Below are positions 17,199 through 26,807 of a DNA stretch of 38,597 bases, one piece after another (within the stretch, counting starts at the first letter, position 1; every line of letters starts with the position of its first letter). The notes below the pieces were generated by a model. That model made no database searches. It had not been told where the DNA came from and was given only the letters and a program-made list of their open reading frames with translations. Source of the DNA: an uncultured Spirochaetaceae bacterium (GTDB lineage Bacteria; Spirochaetota; Spirochaetia; Treponematales; Treponemataceae); assembly GCA_902783245.1 (NCBI GenBank), contig CACZQF010000192.1, positions 1-38,597 of the forward strand. Reading direction: 5' to 3'. The position numbers and the translations under genes are program-made.

Positions 17199-19796
17199 CT
17201 ACGCCGAGAACGTAAGGTTCGGGGCGCCCGGCTCGGCGGTGACCCGTATCTTGGAGTTTTCGTGGAAGGTGCCGGCAAGCAGCTCCTTTGCGAGCGGATT
17301 TTCTACATATTCCTGCACCGCGCGCTTGACCGGTCGTGCGCCGTATGCCGGATCATATCCTTTGTCGGCAATAAAGCGTACCGCATCGTCCGTAAAGTCC
17401 AGCGTAATGCGGCGGTCCGCAAGCCGGGATGCAACCAGATACAGCTGGTTGCGTACGATTCCGGTGATGCAGTCTTTGTCCAGCCGGTTGAACATGATGG
17501 TCTCATCAATACGGTTCAGGAATTCCGGTCTGAACGTGGACTTGAGCAGCGCGTTGACCGAAGTCTTTGCGCTTTCCATTTTTTCCGGCGTGTCCGCTTC
17601 CAGTATAATGTCGCTGCCCAGGTTGCTGGTCATGATGATGATGGTGTTCTTAAAGTCCACCAGCCGTCCCTGACCGTCGGTAAGCCGGCCGTCGTCCAGC
17701 ACCTGCAGCAGTACGTTGAATACGTCCGGATGCGCCTTTTCTATTTCATCGAACAGGATGACGCTGTACGGACGGCGCCGCACCGCTTCGGTCAGCTGAC
17801 CGCCTTCGTCATAGCCGACATATCCCGGCGGCGCTCCGATAAGCCGTGAAACGCTGAATTTTTCCATATATTCGCTCATATCGATGCGCGTAAGGGATTT
17901 TTCATCGTTGAACAAAAAGTCCGCGAGCGTTTTGGCAAGCTCAGTCTTACCAACGCCGGTGGGGCCGATGAACAGAAAGCTGCCCTGCGGCCGGTTCGGG
18001 TCACCGAGTCCCGAGCGGTTGCGGCGTATAGCGTCGGAAACCACCTGCACGGCCTGATTCTGCCCGATAACGCGCTTATGCAGCACCTGCTCCAGCTGCA
18101 GATACTTCTGCTTTTCGCTTGCAAGCATTTTAGCCACCGGAATGCCTGTCCATGACGACACTACGCGGGCAATGTCTTCTTCCGTAACTTCCTGCCGCAG
18201 CAGCGATTCACGGCCGTCACCGTCATCCTGCCGGCTCTGCTCGGCCTGAACGGCCTGCTCAAGCTGTTTCTGCAGTGACGGAATGATACTGTACTTAAGC
18301 TCTGCGGCTTTTTCCAGATTGCCTTCACGCGTGTATTTTTCTTCGTTGAACCGTGCCTGTTCCAGCTGCTCTTTTATGGTCCTTGCCTTGTCAATGTCAG
18401 CCTTTTCATTCTGCCACTGCAGCTTCATGGCATCGCGCTTTGCCGTCAGGTCTGCAAGCTCTTTCTGCAGCTTTTCGAGCCGCTCCTTGGAGGCCTGATC
18501 GGTTTCCTTTGCCAGCGACTGCTTTTCTATGGACAGCTGCATGATCTTGCGCTCAGCCTGATCAAGCTCGGTCGGCTGACTTTCGATCTCCATCTTCAGA
18601 CGGCTCATGGCCTCGTCCACCAGGTCGATGGCCTTGTCCGGCATAAAGCGGTTGGTGATATAGCGGTCTGAAAGCATGGCTGCGGCCACCAGCGCGTCAT
18701 CGTTGATGCGCACGCCGTGGTGGATTTCATACTTGTCGCGCAGGCCGCGCAGAATGGCGATGGTGTCTTCTACGGTCGGCTCCTGGCACAGTACCTGCTG
18801 GAACCGGCGCTCAAGCGCCGCGTCCTTTTCAATGTACTTGCGGTATTCATCAAGCGTGGTGGCACCAATGGCGCGGAGCTCACCGCGGGCCAGCGCCGGC
18901 TTGAGCAGGTTGGAGGCGTCCATGGAGCCTTCGCTTGCGCCCGCGCCCACGATGGTGTGCAGCTCATCGATGAACAGAATGATCTGTCCTTCGGATTTCT
19001 GGACTTCAGTGATGACGGCCTTCAGCCGCTCTTCAAATTCGCCGCGGAATTTAGCGCCGGCTACGAGCGCGCCGAGGTCAAGCGCCAGCAGCCGCTTGCT
19101 GCGCAGGCTTTCCGGTACGTCGCCGGATGCGATACGTCTTGCAAGCCCTTCTACGATGGCTGTCTTGCCGACGCCCGGCTCACCGATAAGCACCGGGTTA
19201 TTCTTTGTACGGCGGCACAGCACCTGCATGACGCGCCGGATTTCTTCGTCACGTCCGATAACAGGATCGATCTTGTCCTGGCGGGCCAGCGCCGTAAGGT
19301 CGCGCGTGAACTTCTGCAGCGACTGCATAGTTGCCTCGGGGTCCTGGGAATTAACGCGCTGGTTACCCCGGATCTCCTTGAGCGCCTTCAGAATGGCGTC
19401 ATGCGTGATGCCGTACTTCTGCAGCAGACTGCCTGTTCTGCCGTCTGATTTTGACATGGCCAGCAGGATATGCTCCGTAGACAGGTACTGATCGTGCAGG
19501 TCTGCCATCTCTTTTTCTGCTTTTGCGAGTATTTTCTGCGCTTCGTTTGAAAGCGTCATCTGTGTGTTGCCGCTGACTGTGGGGTAGGATTCCAGCAGTT
19601 CGTTGGTATCCTGGATCAAACTCTGTACAGAAATGCCGATCCGCTCTGCCAGCGGCGGCACTACGCCGTCCTTCTGCTGCAGCAGCGCAAGGAGCAGATG
19701 CTCGCATCCTATTTCACTGTGATCGTTTTGTTGAGCCAGAGCGCTTGCCGATTGCAATGCGTCCTGGGTTTTTAATGTAAAGTGTTCGTAATCCAT
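17199..19796 (-). CDS. clpB: ATP-dependent disaggregase ClpB
   Basis: An 865-residue hexameric AAA+ chaperone that pulls proteins out of aggregates together with DnaK. An N-terminal double Clp repeat (about 1-145) is followed by AAA domain 1 with Walker A GEPGVGKT (205-212), then the long coiled-coil middle domain (about 410-530) that separates ClpB from ClpA/C. AAA domain 2 carries GPTGVGKT. The length matches ClpB (about 860). The start has only AAAGG directly against the ATG; instead a TTGCCG-17-TATTTT promoter places the transcription start on the ATG itself. No CIRCE-type heat-shock operator is seen. Confidence 0.96.
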   Translation of the reverse strand: MDYEHFTLKTQDALQSASALAQQNDHSEIGCEHLLLALLQQKDGVVPPLAERIGISVQSLIQDTNELLESYPTVSGNTQMTLSNEAQKILAKAEKEMADLHDQYLSTEHILLAMSKSDGRTGSLLQKYGITHDAILKALKEIRGNQRVNSQDPEATMQSLQKFTRDLTALARQDKIDPVIGRDEEIRRVMQVLCRRTKNNPVLIGEPGVGKTAIVEGLARRIASGDVPESLRSKRLLALDLGALVAGAKFRGEFEERLKAVITEVQKSEGQIILFIDELHTIVGAGASEGSMDASNLLKPALARGELRAIGATTLDEYRKYIEKDAALERRFQQVLCQEPTVEDTIAILRGLRDKYEIHHGVRINDDALVAAAMLSDRYITNRFMPDKAIDLVDEAMSRLKMEIESQPTELDQAERKIMQLSIEKQSLAKETDQASKERLEKLQKELADLTAKRDAMKLQWQNEKADIDKARTIKEQLEQARFNEEKYTREGNLEKAAELKYSIIPSLQKQLEQAVQAEQSRQDDGDGRESLLRQEVTEEDIARVVSSWTGIPVAKMLASEKQKYLQLEQVLHKRVIGQNQAVQVVSDAIRRNRSGLGDPNRPQGSFLFIGPTGVGKTELAKTLADFLFNDEKSLTRIDMSEYMEKFSVSRLIGAPPGYVGYDEGGQLTEAVRRRPYSVILFDEIEKAHPDVFNVLLQVLDDGRLTDGQGRLVDFKNTIIIMTSNLGSDIILEADTPEKMESAKTSVNALLKSTFRPEFLNRIDETIMFNRLDKDCITGIVRNQLYLVASRLADRRITLDFTDDAVRFIADKGYDPAYGARPVKRAVQEYVENPLAKELLAGTFHENSKIRVTAEPGAPNLTFSA

Positions 19797-19802
19797 ACCT
19801 TT

Positions 19803-19831
19803 AAAATACGCATGAATTCGAAAATCGGCAA
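19803..19831 (-). promoter_or_regulatory. clpB promoter, predicted leaderless start
   Basis: Minus-strand TTGCCG (19826-19831) and TATTTT (19803-19808) are 17 bp apart. The -10 box ends six bases before the ATG, so the seventh base downstream is the A of ATG 19796. Confidence 0.5.
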
Positions 19832-19865
19832 TTTGTTTTGAAAAAAAACGGAGTGCAGCGGAATC

Positions 19866-21089
19866 TTATCTGTCTGATGAGCTCTGACCGCCGCGCTCGT
19901 CCTGTGCGCCGGACACTGCGTCTTCTACGGTCTCGCCGCTGAACGTTTCGGGCACGCCGTATTCGCATACCGCATTTGAGACGGTAGCGTGCTCAAGCAG
20001 CTCCACGGAGCGTCTGACTGTTTTATACAGGCGGATTTCGCCGGTGGCGGTGCTGCCGCTCAGGACTTTCAGCAGTCTGCTCTGGCCGTCGGGCATTTCA
20101 TAGCTGCGGACGAACAGCTCGCTGATGCTGCAGAACAGGTCTATGTCTATGACGTAGTCCCGGTCATGGATGCTCGCCGACCAGTGGATCTTTTTACCTT
20201 CGTTGTCCTCCGGCGTTTCCGTACATTCCCATGTGGACTTGTACCGGCGCAGGATGCTTTTAGGATTAAAGAACAGCGTGCGTCCCTCAAAATTTATATA
20301 GGCGCAGAGCTTGTCATTATAGACGCCCTGCACGGCAAAGCTTGATTTTAAGAGCTTTTTTCCGTTGATGATGCTCGTAAGCGTATTCGACGACAGGTGC
20401 AGCCACGGGTCAGGATAGGTGTGTCCCCATCCCCGGTCAATATAGCCCGATGATGCCTGCGGTGTGACGATGTAATCCGTGCCGTCAACGGTCATGGTGC
20501 CCGAGAACAGCGATTTAACGCCGCTTGCATTCCATGAAGAGTTTTTCTGCGTCAGACTTTTTCCGGCGTCAAACACCTGCCGGTACTTAAGATTCCATGA
20601 AATGAATCCGGGATCGCTGAAAAATTCTCGGCGGGTCTCCGCATCATTGTATGAAAGGTATGATTTACCCTGCAGCACGGTGTCGCTGAAAAAGCAGTCA
20701 CCGATCGTTACGCTCTGCTTCTTTTTGCTCAGCTGCAGCGCTTCCGCGGGGAAAAAATTATTGACCTGCTTATGGGTGTCTCCGTATTCACCTGCGCGCA
20801 CGACCACATAAGAGGGCTGCTTTTCAGTCGTGTCCTGCGTGTAGTTCCCGGTCAGCACCGCCTGAATCTGCTGGTCAGAATCGGGCAGTGACTCATGGAA
20901 ACAGAATGTGGGTTCTTTAGGCGTCAAACCGGGGTTCATGACAAACAGTTCTATATAGAATCCCCGTTCCTCGCCGTTATTTTTATTCTGACCGGTAAAA
21001 AAATACCGCCACCGGTCATAGCCGTTGCGCCGTAAATTTCCATGGAGACGGAATGTATTGGTGCTTTTTTTCTGTTTTGCCGCAGCCAT
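19866..21089 (-). CDS. Tocopherol-cyclase-like family protein of unknown function
   Basis: A 407-residue soluble protein without a signal peptide. The N-terminal half (NGYDRWRYFFTGQNKNNGEERGFYIELF, then PSYVVVRAGEYGD and GDCFFSD) and the centre (YIVTPQASSGYIDRGWGHTYPDPWLHLSSN) match the pattern I know from the tocopherol cyclase-like family (PF14249, AttH/CrtC lipocalin-like fold), which is common in anaerobic gut bacteria that make no tocopherol. The true reaction is unknown. The fold suggests binding of a hydrophobic ligand. The last 30 residues are a low-complexity tail (AVSGAQDERGGQSSSDR). It lies 70 bp upstream of clpB, which has its own promoter. AAGGGT abuts the ATG, so initiation may resemble clpB. 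Confidence 0.65.
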   Translation of the reverse strand: MAAAKQKKSTNTFRLHGNLRRNGYDRWRYFFTGQNKNNGEERGFYIELFVMNPGLTPKEPTFCFHESLPDSDQQIQAVLTGNYTQDTTEKQPSYVVVRAGEYGDTHKQVNNFFPAEALQLSKKKQSVTIGDCFFSDTVLQGKSYLSYNDAETRREFFSDPGFISWNLKYRQVFDAGKSLTQKNSSWNASGVKSLFSGTMTVDGTDYIVTPQASSGYIDRGWGHTYPDPWLHLSSNTLTSIINGKKLLKSSFAVQGVYNDKLCAYINFEGRTLFFNPKSILRRYKSTWECTETPEDNEGKKIHWSASIHDRDYVIDIDLFCSISELFVRSYEMPDGQSRLLKVLSGSTATGEIRLYKTVRRSVELLEHATVSNAVCEYGVPETFSGETVEDAVSGAQDERGGQSSSDR

Positions 21090-21187
21090 ACCCTTAATAT
21101 CGGAATGAATGGCGTGCGGCTACAGTATTTTTGCCGCTGAAACCTTATAAAAAACTTATAAAAGCCTTGAAAAATCGGCATCCGCGG

Positions 21188-24178
21188 CTATATCGGCAGC
21201 GTAATCTGCGCGCCGCCCTGTTCATCGCTGCAGATGACTACACTCGTGCATGCGCTGAGGCTGCCGTAGATTCGTTTTGCGGCGGCCTGCAGATCCTGCG
21301 GCGTTACCTGCAGAAGGTAGGCGGCTTTTTTGAGCCTGATGTCGTCGGGGATGCAGTACAGTGCGCGCAGCAATGCGGTGGAGCCGCGGCCGGACGGCGA
21401 GCGGGGCTGGATTTCTCTGCTGTAGGCGCCCGTGACGGCCTGTTCGACCTGCTCGGGGTCAAGCAGCGTTTCAGCCGCAGTTTTGAGACACTGTCTGATG
21501 ATGTCCAGCGACTTGACCGGCGTCGGATCCCGGTACGTGGCTATCGTAAACGTGCGCTCCACGTTGTCGGCAGAAGCGAATGCGCCGTAGGCGCCCCCGA
21601 TGGTACGTATCTGCTCCCAGAGCAGCGTGTGCGAAAGCCAGTGCGCGAGCACCTGCTCCGCGGCCGCCTCGGGAGTTCCCCATGGTGCAGAAACAAGGTT
21701 CATGGCCGCAAAGCCTATCTGCGACTGGGTGACGCAGCGCTCGGGCGCGTCCCTGCCGTTGGTGCTGCCGGGAACGTCGGTGAGCGCATACAGTGCTGTG
21801 GTGTCTGCGGTTGCCTGCGGGGCACGCGGCGTCACGGGCGTGAGCTGCGCCTTTTCGGCAAGCTGCGCCAGAACTTCAAGAAGCTCCGTGCGGCTTTCTT
21901 TGTCGCTCGTTATGTGGATCAGGCAGCCGGCGGCCTTTATGCTGCTGAACATGGATGCAAGCCTTTTTGCCGTATCCTGTATCGGGCTTTCAGCAAGCTT
22001 GTGCGCAGTGAATACCTGCGAAATGCCGTTCCAGATTTCTTCCGTTGCCGCGGTACGGTTCACGTGCCGTACCGCACGCATGGCGGCAAAGTCATGGCCG
22101 CCCGGAATCACGGAGGCATCAATATTATTGCGCCATTCGGCGGCCAGGTCCTGCAGCCGTTTGGTGTCTGAAAAATCTACGTTCATAAGGCAGTCTGCGA
22201 TCAGATCTGCGGTCTGAGCCGTTTTTTCGGCGAGCATTTTTACCTTAAAGATGAGCCAGTCGCGGCCTTCGTACGGTTTCTGCGGGCTCACCGCGCAGCT
22301 TGACGTGTACAGCACGGTACCGAATCCGCCGCATACTTTCGCGCTTTCGGCGGCGGCCTGTGCCCAGTCCAGCCGGCCCCAGCCGCAGGCAGTGACCACG
22401 TCGCTTAAAAACGGCAGGTAGGGATAGTCCTGCGGATCAAGCACGTCGACTGGGAACGCAATGTCTACATAGTTGATGCCCGCGGTGCCCTCTGTGTTGG
22501 TGATAAGCGGAATGCTGCCCCTGCCGGTGCGCAGCTCCGTGATCTGTGTAGGAATGACGTCCGCCTTTACTGTCAGCTCTGACAGCGGCAGCCGCGGCAG
22601 GCAGCCGGCATCGCCGCCGCTGTCCTGCTGGAACGCATGCAGCCGGTCCATACACGCCTTTATATCGGCCTTGGTGGTCTGCGCCGCCTGCTCCGAGATG
22701 ATTTTCTGTTCGATCGCCTTCCGGTTCTCTCCGTATGAAGGATCCGGCGTGACCGAGACGAGCGAGCGGTGTTTGTTTTCTATAAAGAGCGTATGAATCA
22801 GATTCTTGATGTAGTCGGGATCGTCGGCGAGCCGCTGCTGTATGACGGCAAAATCATTGCGCACGCACAACGTCTGCGCTGGCTGTGCGCCATACGCCCA
22901 GCTTCTGAGCGCACGCCGCATGAGTACGAGCGAGTAGGGGCCTGAGCCGCGCTTGATCTCGCGGTTTGCAAAGTTTACGGTCATGCAGGCGGCCTCTATG
23001 TCCTCCTTGCTGATGCCGTTGTGGTACAGATCGTCAAGCACCTTGAAGATGAGCAGCTCAACCTTTTTAATGTTGTCGCCGCTCACGCCGCGCAGACCTG
23101 CCGTCATGCTGATATAGCGCATTTCTGCAGTGATACCCGTTTCGGGAGCTATGTCCTCGCCGAGACCGGATTCAAGCAGCGCCTTGATCAGCGGAGAGCC
23201 GTCGTGACCGCACAAGATTTCCGACAGGAAGATACTTTCCATGTAGCGCAGGTTGTCCTCGGTGTTGCCGAGCAGCCAGTTCACGGTGACGGTGGCGCCC
23301 TGCTGTTTTGCCTCTGAGGCCGGGCCCTTGGTGTCTATTCTGACCGGATGGGAGAACGGTTTTACTGTTTCTTTTTTCAGAATGTCGGCGAGCAGCGGTG
23401 CCTGCGCCGTTGCGGCGCTCTGCATGCGCCGCTCAAGCCGGTCGAGCAGCTCCTGCTGCAGAAAGTCCAGCTGTTTTTCCGTCGGTATATTGCCGTACAG
23501 GAATACCAGACAGTTGCCGGGATGATAGTAGGTATCATGGAATGCCTTGAACTGTTTGTAGGTCAGGGATGAGATGCTCAGCGGGTCTCCGCCGGAGTCT
23601 ACGGCGTAGACGGTTCCTGGGAACAGGCTGCTCAGCGTGGCGTCCGCAGAAACTGAATCGAAGGAGGAGTAGTTGCCCTTCATCTCATTGTAGACGACAC
23701 CTTGAATCGAGCAGCTGCCGTCGTCCGCCAGCTCCAGATGATGGGCCTCCTGCATGAATATTTCCTGCGTGAGCTTAGGAAAAAACACCGCGTCGCCGTA
23801 AACGGACATAAGGTTAAAATAGTCCTTTTCAACGATCGTGCTGGCAGGAAACACCGTTTTGTCAGGAAAGGTGAGCGCGTTCAGAAATGTCTTGACGCTC
23901 TGGTTCAGCATACGGATGAACGGATCTTTGATCGGATACTTGTCCGATCCGCAGAGAACGGAGTGCTCCAGTATATGGGGAGTTCCGCAGCTGTCCTCCG
24001 GCGGCGTACGGAATGCGAACGCGAACAGGTTTTCGGTATCGTCATTGCTCAGATGGAATACTTCCAGCCCGGTTTTCCGGTGCCTCAGATACAGCCCTTT
24101 TGCCTGAAAGTCTGGAATATCAGTGACGCTGAGCACGTCAAAGCCTTTATATGATTTTGCAGTAAGAATGTCGGACAT
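21188..24178 (-). CDS. M16C-family zinc metallopeptidase (PreP-like)
   Basis: A 996-residue peptidase with the inverted zinc motif HILEH (His68, Glu71, His72) in the context TPHILEHSVLCGSDKYP, which is diagnostic for the M16C presequence-protease group. The distal region VVYNEMKGNYSS also matches. The enzyme is a clam-like chamber of four repeated domains that degrades unfolded peptides of moderate length, here probably in the cytoplasm since no signal peptide follows ATG 24178. A longer frame begins at ATG 24259, but that region holds a TTGCTC-17-TATACT promoter, so 24178 is chosen. No Shine-Dalgarno sequence is present. Confidence 0.88.
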   Translation of the reverse strand: MSDILTAKSYKGFDVLSVTDIPDFQAKGLYLRHRKTGLEVFHLSNDDTENLFAFAFRTPPEDSCGTPHILEHSVLCGSDKYPIKDPFIRMLNQSVKTFLNALTFPDKTVFPASTIVEKDYFNLMSVYGDAVFFPKLTQEIFMQEAHHLELADDGSCSIQGVVYNEMKGNYSSFDSVSADATLSSLFPGTVYAVDSGGDPLSISSLTYKQFKAFHDTYYHPGNCLVFLYGNIPTEKQLDFLQQELLDRLERRMQSAATAQAPLLADILKKETVKPFSHPVRIDTKGPASEAKQQGATVTVNWLLGNTEDNLRYMESIFLSEILCGHDGSPLIKALLESGLGEDIAPETGITAEMRYISMTAGLRGVSGDNIKKVELLIFKVLDDLYHNGISKEDIEAACMTVNFANREIKRGSGPYSLVLMRRALRSWAYGAQPAQTLCVRNDFAVIQQRLADDPDYIKNLIHTLFIENKHRSLVSVTPDPSYGENRKAIEQKIISEQAAQTTKADIKACMDRLHAFQQDSGGDAGCLPRLPLSELTVKADVIPTQITELRTGRGSIPLITNTEGTAGINYVDIAFPVDVLDPQDYPYLPFLSDVVTACGWGRLDWAQAAAESAKVCGGFGTVLYTSSCAVSPQKPYEGRDWLIFKVKMLAEKTAQTADLIADCLMNVDFSDTKRLQDLAAEWRNNIDASVIPGGHDFAAMRAVRHVNRTAATEEIWNGISQVFTAHKLAESPIQDTAKRLASMFSSIKAAGCLIHITSDKESRTELLEVLAQLAEKAQLTPVTPRAPQATADTTALYALTDVPGSTNGRDAPERCVTQSQIGFAAMNLVSAPWGTPEAAAEQVLAHWLSHTLLWEQIRTIGGAYGAFASADNVERTFTIATYRDPTPVKSLDIIRQCLKTAAETLLDPEQVEQAVTGAYSREIQPRSPSGRGSTALLRALYCIPDDIRLKKAAYLLQVTPQDLQAAAKRIYGSLSACTSVVICSDEQGGAQITLPI

Positions 24179-24187
24179 AATGCCTAG

Positions 24188-24216
24188 AGTATACGGAACC
24201 GGCGCGATTTGAGCAA
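24188..24216 (-). promoter_or_regulatory. Promoter of the M16C peptidase, near-leaderless
   Basis: Minus-strand TTGCTC (24211-24216) and TATACT (24188-24193) are 17 bp apart. The -10 box ends nine bases before ATG 24178, predicting a leader of about 3 nt. Confidence 0.55.
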
Positions 24217-24274
24217 GAACCGGCGTGCTTCGGACAGGAACCGCGTTCAGAAAAAACACGGAAAATCGCAGGTC

Positions 24275-24337
24275 TGTAACATGGGGATACGCAAAGTCTG
24301 CTTATCCCGATACGCAAAGTTGTAACATCGGGATAAG
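24275..24337. repeat. Mosaic direct and inverted repeat after fliG1
   Basis: Perfect 11-bp inverted arms CTTATCCCGAT (24301-24311) and ATCGGGATAAG (24327-24337) enclose 15 nt. The loop-side motif GATACGCAAAGT occurs twice (near 24287-24298 and 24309-24320). TGTAACAT followed by GGGGAT or CGGGAT also occurs twice. It lies 10 bp past the fliG1 stop. It may fold as a fliG1 transcript end, but no T run follows directly. Confidence 0.6.
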
Positions 24338-24346
24338 GTATGTCTG

Positions 24347-25702
24347 CTACTGAATATAGATGTCGTCCGTGCGGTCTTTGATGAACAGCTTGCCGTCCTC
24401 GTACTTCTGCCGCAGATGGCTGAAAAACAGCTCCGTGACTTTGTCGCTGTCGCTCTTGCGCACCGGCGCAAGCAGTGTTTCCTGCTCCAGGATAATGTCA
24501 CCCCTGCCGGTGGAAACGTTCCTGAATATTTTGACGCGGAAGTTGTCCGGCTTGCCCGCAAGCAGGATTGCAACCTGATCGTTGTCCATGAGCCGCAGCT
24601 CCTCCTGTATGACACGGTCATCCGCATTGATGACGTCTTCGATCGTAAAGAGCTTTTTGCGCAGATCCTGTCCGAGGTCCGGATCATCGTCCGAGATGGA
24701 CGAAAGAATGTCCTGCTCATCCTGCACCGGCATGCGCTTGAGAATTTCTGCCAGTACGCCGCTGCCGTCAATGATGTTCGCGGCTTCCGTGTTGATCGCA
24801 AGGTATTTTTCGTGCATGGACTGGTCCACGCGGTTGATCACTTCGGGAGACACGGCTGAGATTTTTGCCAGCCGCAGAATCACGTCCGTTTTTTCATCCT
24901 GCGGCAGCGCGTTGATTACGGCCGCGGCCGTCTTGGGTTTGATATGTGAAAGTACGAGCGCCCGTGTGGCGGTGCTTTCGTCCTTGAGCAGAAACAGCAG
25001 CCGCTCGGTGTCTACCGTGTCCAGATACGCGAAGGGGCGCTCATGCACTTCGGGCACCGCTTTTTTCAGCATCTCGTCCGCGCGCTGCTCTCCGAATGCC
25101 TTTGCCAGTATGTTCTTGGCGGTGTCGACGCCGCCGCTTTCGGAGGCGCGCTGCGCAAGCGCGTGGAATTCCGCCAGTATGGAAGCCTTTTCGTCCTCGT
25201 CCACGTGGCGGATTGAGGCGATCTCAGGAATAATGCGCTCGGTCTGGTTTTCGGGCAGGTGCGGCAGAATCTTCGCCGCTTCGTCCACGCCGATGATGAG
25301 CAGGAACTTGGCTACCTTGCGGTATACGCTGTCCTTGCCGCTGCCGTCTTCCGTACCGCCGGGCACCTTGAGCAGGCCGCCCGAGGTCAGTGCCGCGGCT
25401 GCCGCACGTACATCGGATGACGTGGCGCCGCGCCGTTTGGCAGCTCCTGCGGTACCGGCCGCGCCGCCGGGTACGGTCGGCTTGAACTGCTGCACGGACT
25501 GTGCGCGCGGCTTCTGTGTTTTTTGCTCCGGCGGAACCGGCGGCATGGAAGAGCTCAGATGCTCAAAAACAGGCTTACGCACCGTTTTCCCGGTGCCGGC
25601 CGCGCCTGATGTATCTGCGGTACCAGCGCCGGTTCCTCCGGCGGGCGCATCTTTTTTTGCTGCGTTTTTATATGCTTCCAATCGGTAATTATTCAGGTTC
25701 AT
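24347..25702 (-). CDS. fliG1: FliG paralogue (spirochaete FliG1 type)
   Basis: A 451-residue protein whose last ~310 residues follow the FliG armadillo-repeat plan. The middle domain is seen at KDESTATRALVLSHIKPKTAAAVINALP, where canonical FliG has EHPQTIALVLS, so the EHPQ patch is lost. The C-terminal motor domain (LFTIEDVINADDRVIQEELRLMDNDQVAILLAGKP...FRNVSTGRGDIILEQ) is well kept. The first ~130 residues are an Ala/Gly/Pro-rich tail absent from ordinary FliG (about 340 residues). Spirochaetes are known to have two FliGs, FliG2 being the main switch protein and FliG1 an accessory one with polar roles. No other flagellar gene is nearby. The start is fixed by a TTGCCG-17-TATAGT promoter just before the ATG. 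Confidence 0.85.
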   Translation of the reverse strand: MNLNNYRLEAYKNAAKKDAPAGGTGAGTADTSGAAGTGKTVRKPVFEHLSSSMPPVPPEQKTQKPRAQSVQQFKPTVPGGAAGTAGAAKRRGATSSDVRAAAAALTSGGLLKVPGGTEDGSGKDSVYRKVAKFLLIIGVDEAAKILPHLPENQTERIIPEIASIRHVDEDEKASILAEFHALAQRASESGGVDTAKNILAKAFGEQRADEMLKKAVPEVHERPFAYLDTVDTERLLFLLKDESTATRALVLSHIKPKTAAAVINALPQDEKTDVILRLAKISAVSPEVINRVDQSMHEKYLAINTEAANIIDGSGVLAEILKRMPVQDEQDILSSISDDDPDLGQDLRKKLFTIEDVINADDRVIQEELRLMDNDQVAILLAGKPDNFRVKIFRNVSTGRGDIILEQETLLAPVRKSDSDKVTELFFSHLRQKYEDGKLFIKDRTDDIYIQ

Positions 25703-25712
25703 AGTTACTGTT

Positions 25713-25741
25713 ACTATACCGCCTTATGCCGCCCGCGGCAA
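25713..25741 (-). promoter_or_regulatory. fliG1 promoter, near-leaderless
   Basis: Minus-strand TTGCCG (25736-25741) and TATAGT (25713-25718) are 17 bp apart. The -10 box ends ten bases before ATG 25702, predicting a leader of about 4 nt. The -35 hexamer is identical to that of clpB. Confidence 0.55.
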
Positions 25742-25782
25742 GGCTGAAATCAGGCGGCGCATGGAAAACAATTTTTGTGCCC

Positions 25783-25819
25783 GGCAGCCGCGGAAGGCGC
25801 TGCCTCCGCCGGGGCTGCC
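25783..25819. repeat. G+C-rich hairpin between fliG1 and importer operon
   Basis: Outer arms GGCAGCC (25783-25789) and GGCTGCC (25813-25819) enclose inner arms GCGGAAGGC and GCCTCCGC (one bulged A, loop GCT). It lies between two divergent promoters in a region otherwise A+T-rich. No T run follows on either strand, so it is not an ordinary terminator. Confidence 0.45.
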
Positions 25820-25932
25820 CTGCAAAACGGCTTACTCGAAGCTGCGCTGTAAATACCTCCTTCAGGGGGTGCAGATGGTTTGCGTTATATTACGTTCATA
25901 AACTTTTTTTTAGTTACTTTACTTACATATTA

Positions 25933-25960
25933 TTGTATCCTGCATAAATTGTGCTATGCT
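25933..25960 (+). promoter_or_regulatory. Promoter of the isomerase-importer operon, leaderless
   Basis: TTGTAT (25933-25938) and TATGCT (25955-25960) are 16 bp apart. Seven bases separate the -10 box from ATG 25968, so transcription would start on or next to the A of the ATG. Confidence 0.5.
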
Positions 25961-25967
25961 GTATTTT

Positions 25968-26807
25968 ATGGACATCGGGCAGAATTTCAGGTTCGGTTTT
26001 TATACAGCCTCTCCGGCTGACCGCATGGCTGCGATCAAGGCCGCAGGGTTTAACAGCACCATGCTATGGTGGGGCGAGGAATTTGTTTCCTCTGACGGCA
26101 CTAAAGAAAGTCTGCTGGCGCTTGCCAAGCGGAACGGGCTTGCGGTAAAGACGGTACATTTTCCGTCCACCAACGCGCACCAGCTGTGGCTGGACGGTGA
26201 GGAAGGCGAGCTGTACACCCATCAGCTGCTGCAGGCTGTCCGCGACTGTTCATTCTATGAAATTCCCAATCTGGTGATGCATCTGACCCGCAAGCTTATA
26301 ACGGTGCCGCCGAACCAGACCGGCATAGACCGGCTCGCGTCGGTGTGCGTCGAGGCTGAAAAGCTGCATGTGTCGCTTGCGCTTGAGAACACGCGGTTCC
26401 TTGCCTACAACCGCTATGTGTATGAGCATCTGGATTCCCCCGCGCTGAAGTTCTGCTTTGACACCGGCCATGCGAACTGCTACACGCCGGATGAAGATCC
26501 TCTCGGGTTGTTCGGCAGCAGGCTTGCCACGACCCATATCCACGACAATTACGGTCCCGCAGGCCATCCTGACGGGCTTACGGCGCCCAGCGGCGCAACC
26601 GACCTGCATAATCTGATCGGTGACGGCAACATTGACTTTACCGCCGTGGGCCGCCGTCTGCATGCGCTGCACAATACCGTCTGGAATCTGGAGTCCTACT
26701 GCTTTGCGCACAGCAAATACTACGGCCTGAGCATGCAGGACTATCTGAATCTGTCATATTCTAAGCTTGTTGCTTTAATAAAGTCTTCTAAGGAGGTAAA
26801 TGTATGA
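25968..26807 (+). CDS. TIM-barrel sugar isomerase/epimerase-like protein
   Basis: A 279-residue protein of the xylose isomerase-like/AP endonuclease 2 TIM-barrel family. Metal-binding positions of the family are visible: Glu in LALENTRF, Asp/His in CFDTGHANC, His/Asp in THIHDNYG, and Glu in WNLESYC. These enzymes interconvert ketoses or related polyols with a divalent metal. The frame opens earlier at ATG 25956, but that codon lies inside the -10 box, so ATG 25968 is chosen. Its end overlaps the binding-protein gene by four bases (ATGA) and contains the ribosome site AAGGAGG for it. The tight coupling suggests it acts on what the importer brings in; the exact sugar is not readable. Confidence 0.8.
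   Translation: MDIGQNFRFGFYTASPADRMAAIKAAGFNSTMLWWGEEFVSSDGTKESLLALAKRNGLAVKTVHFPSTNAHQLWLDGEEGELYTHQLLQAVRDCSFYEIPNLVMHLTRKLITVPPNQTGIDRLASVCVEAEKLHVSLALENTRFLAYNRYVYEHLDSPALKFCFDTGHANCYTPDEDPLGLFGSRLATTHIHDNYGPAGHPDGLTAPSGATDLHNLIGDGNIDFTAVGRRLHALHNTVWNLESYCFAHSKYYGLSMQDYLNLSYSKLVALIKSSKEVNV

Noticed and set aside
25850-25930. Possible thiamine (TPP) riboswitch before the importer operon
   Set aside because: No THI-box core was seen in the region, and the predicted transcript starts at the ATG, leaving no leader.
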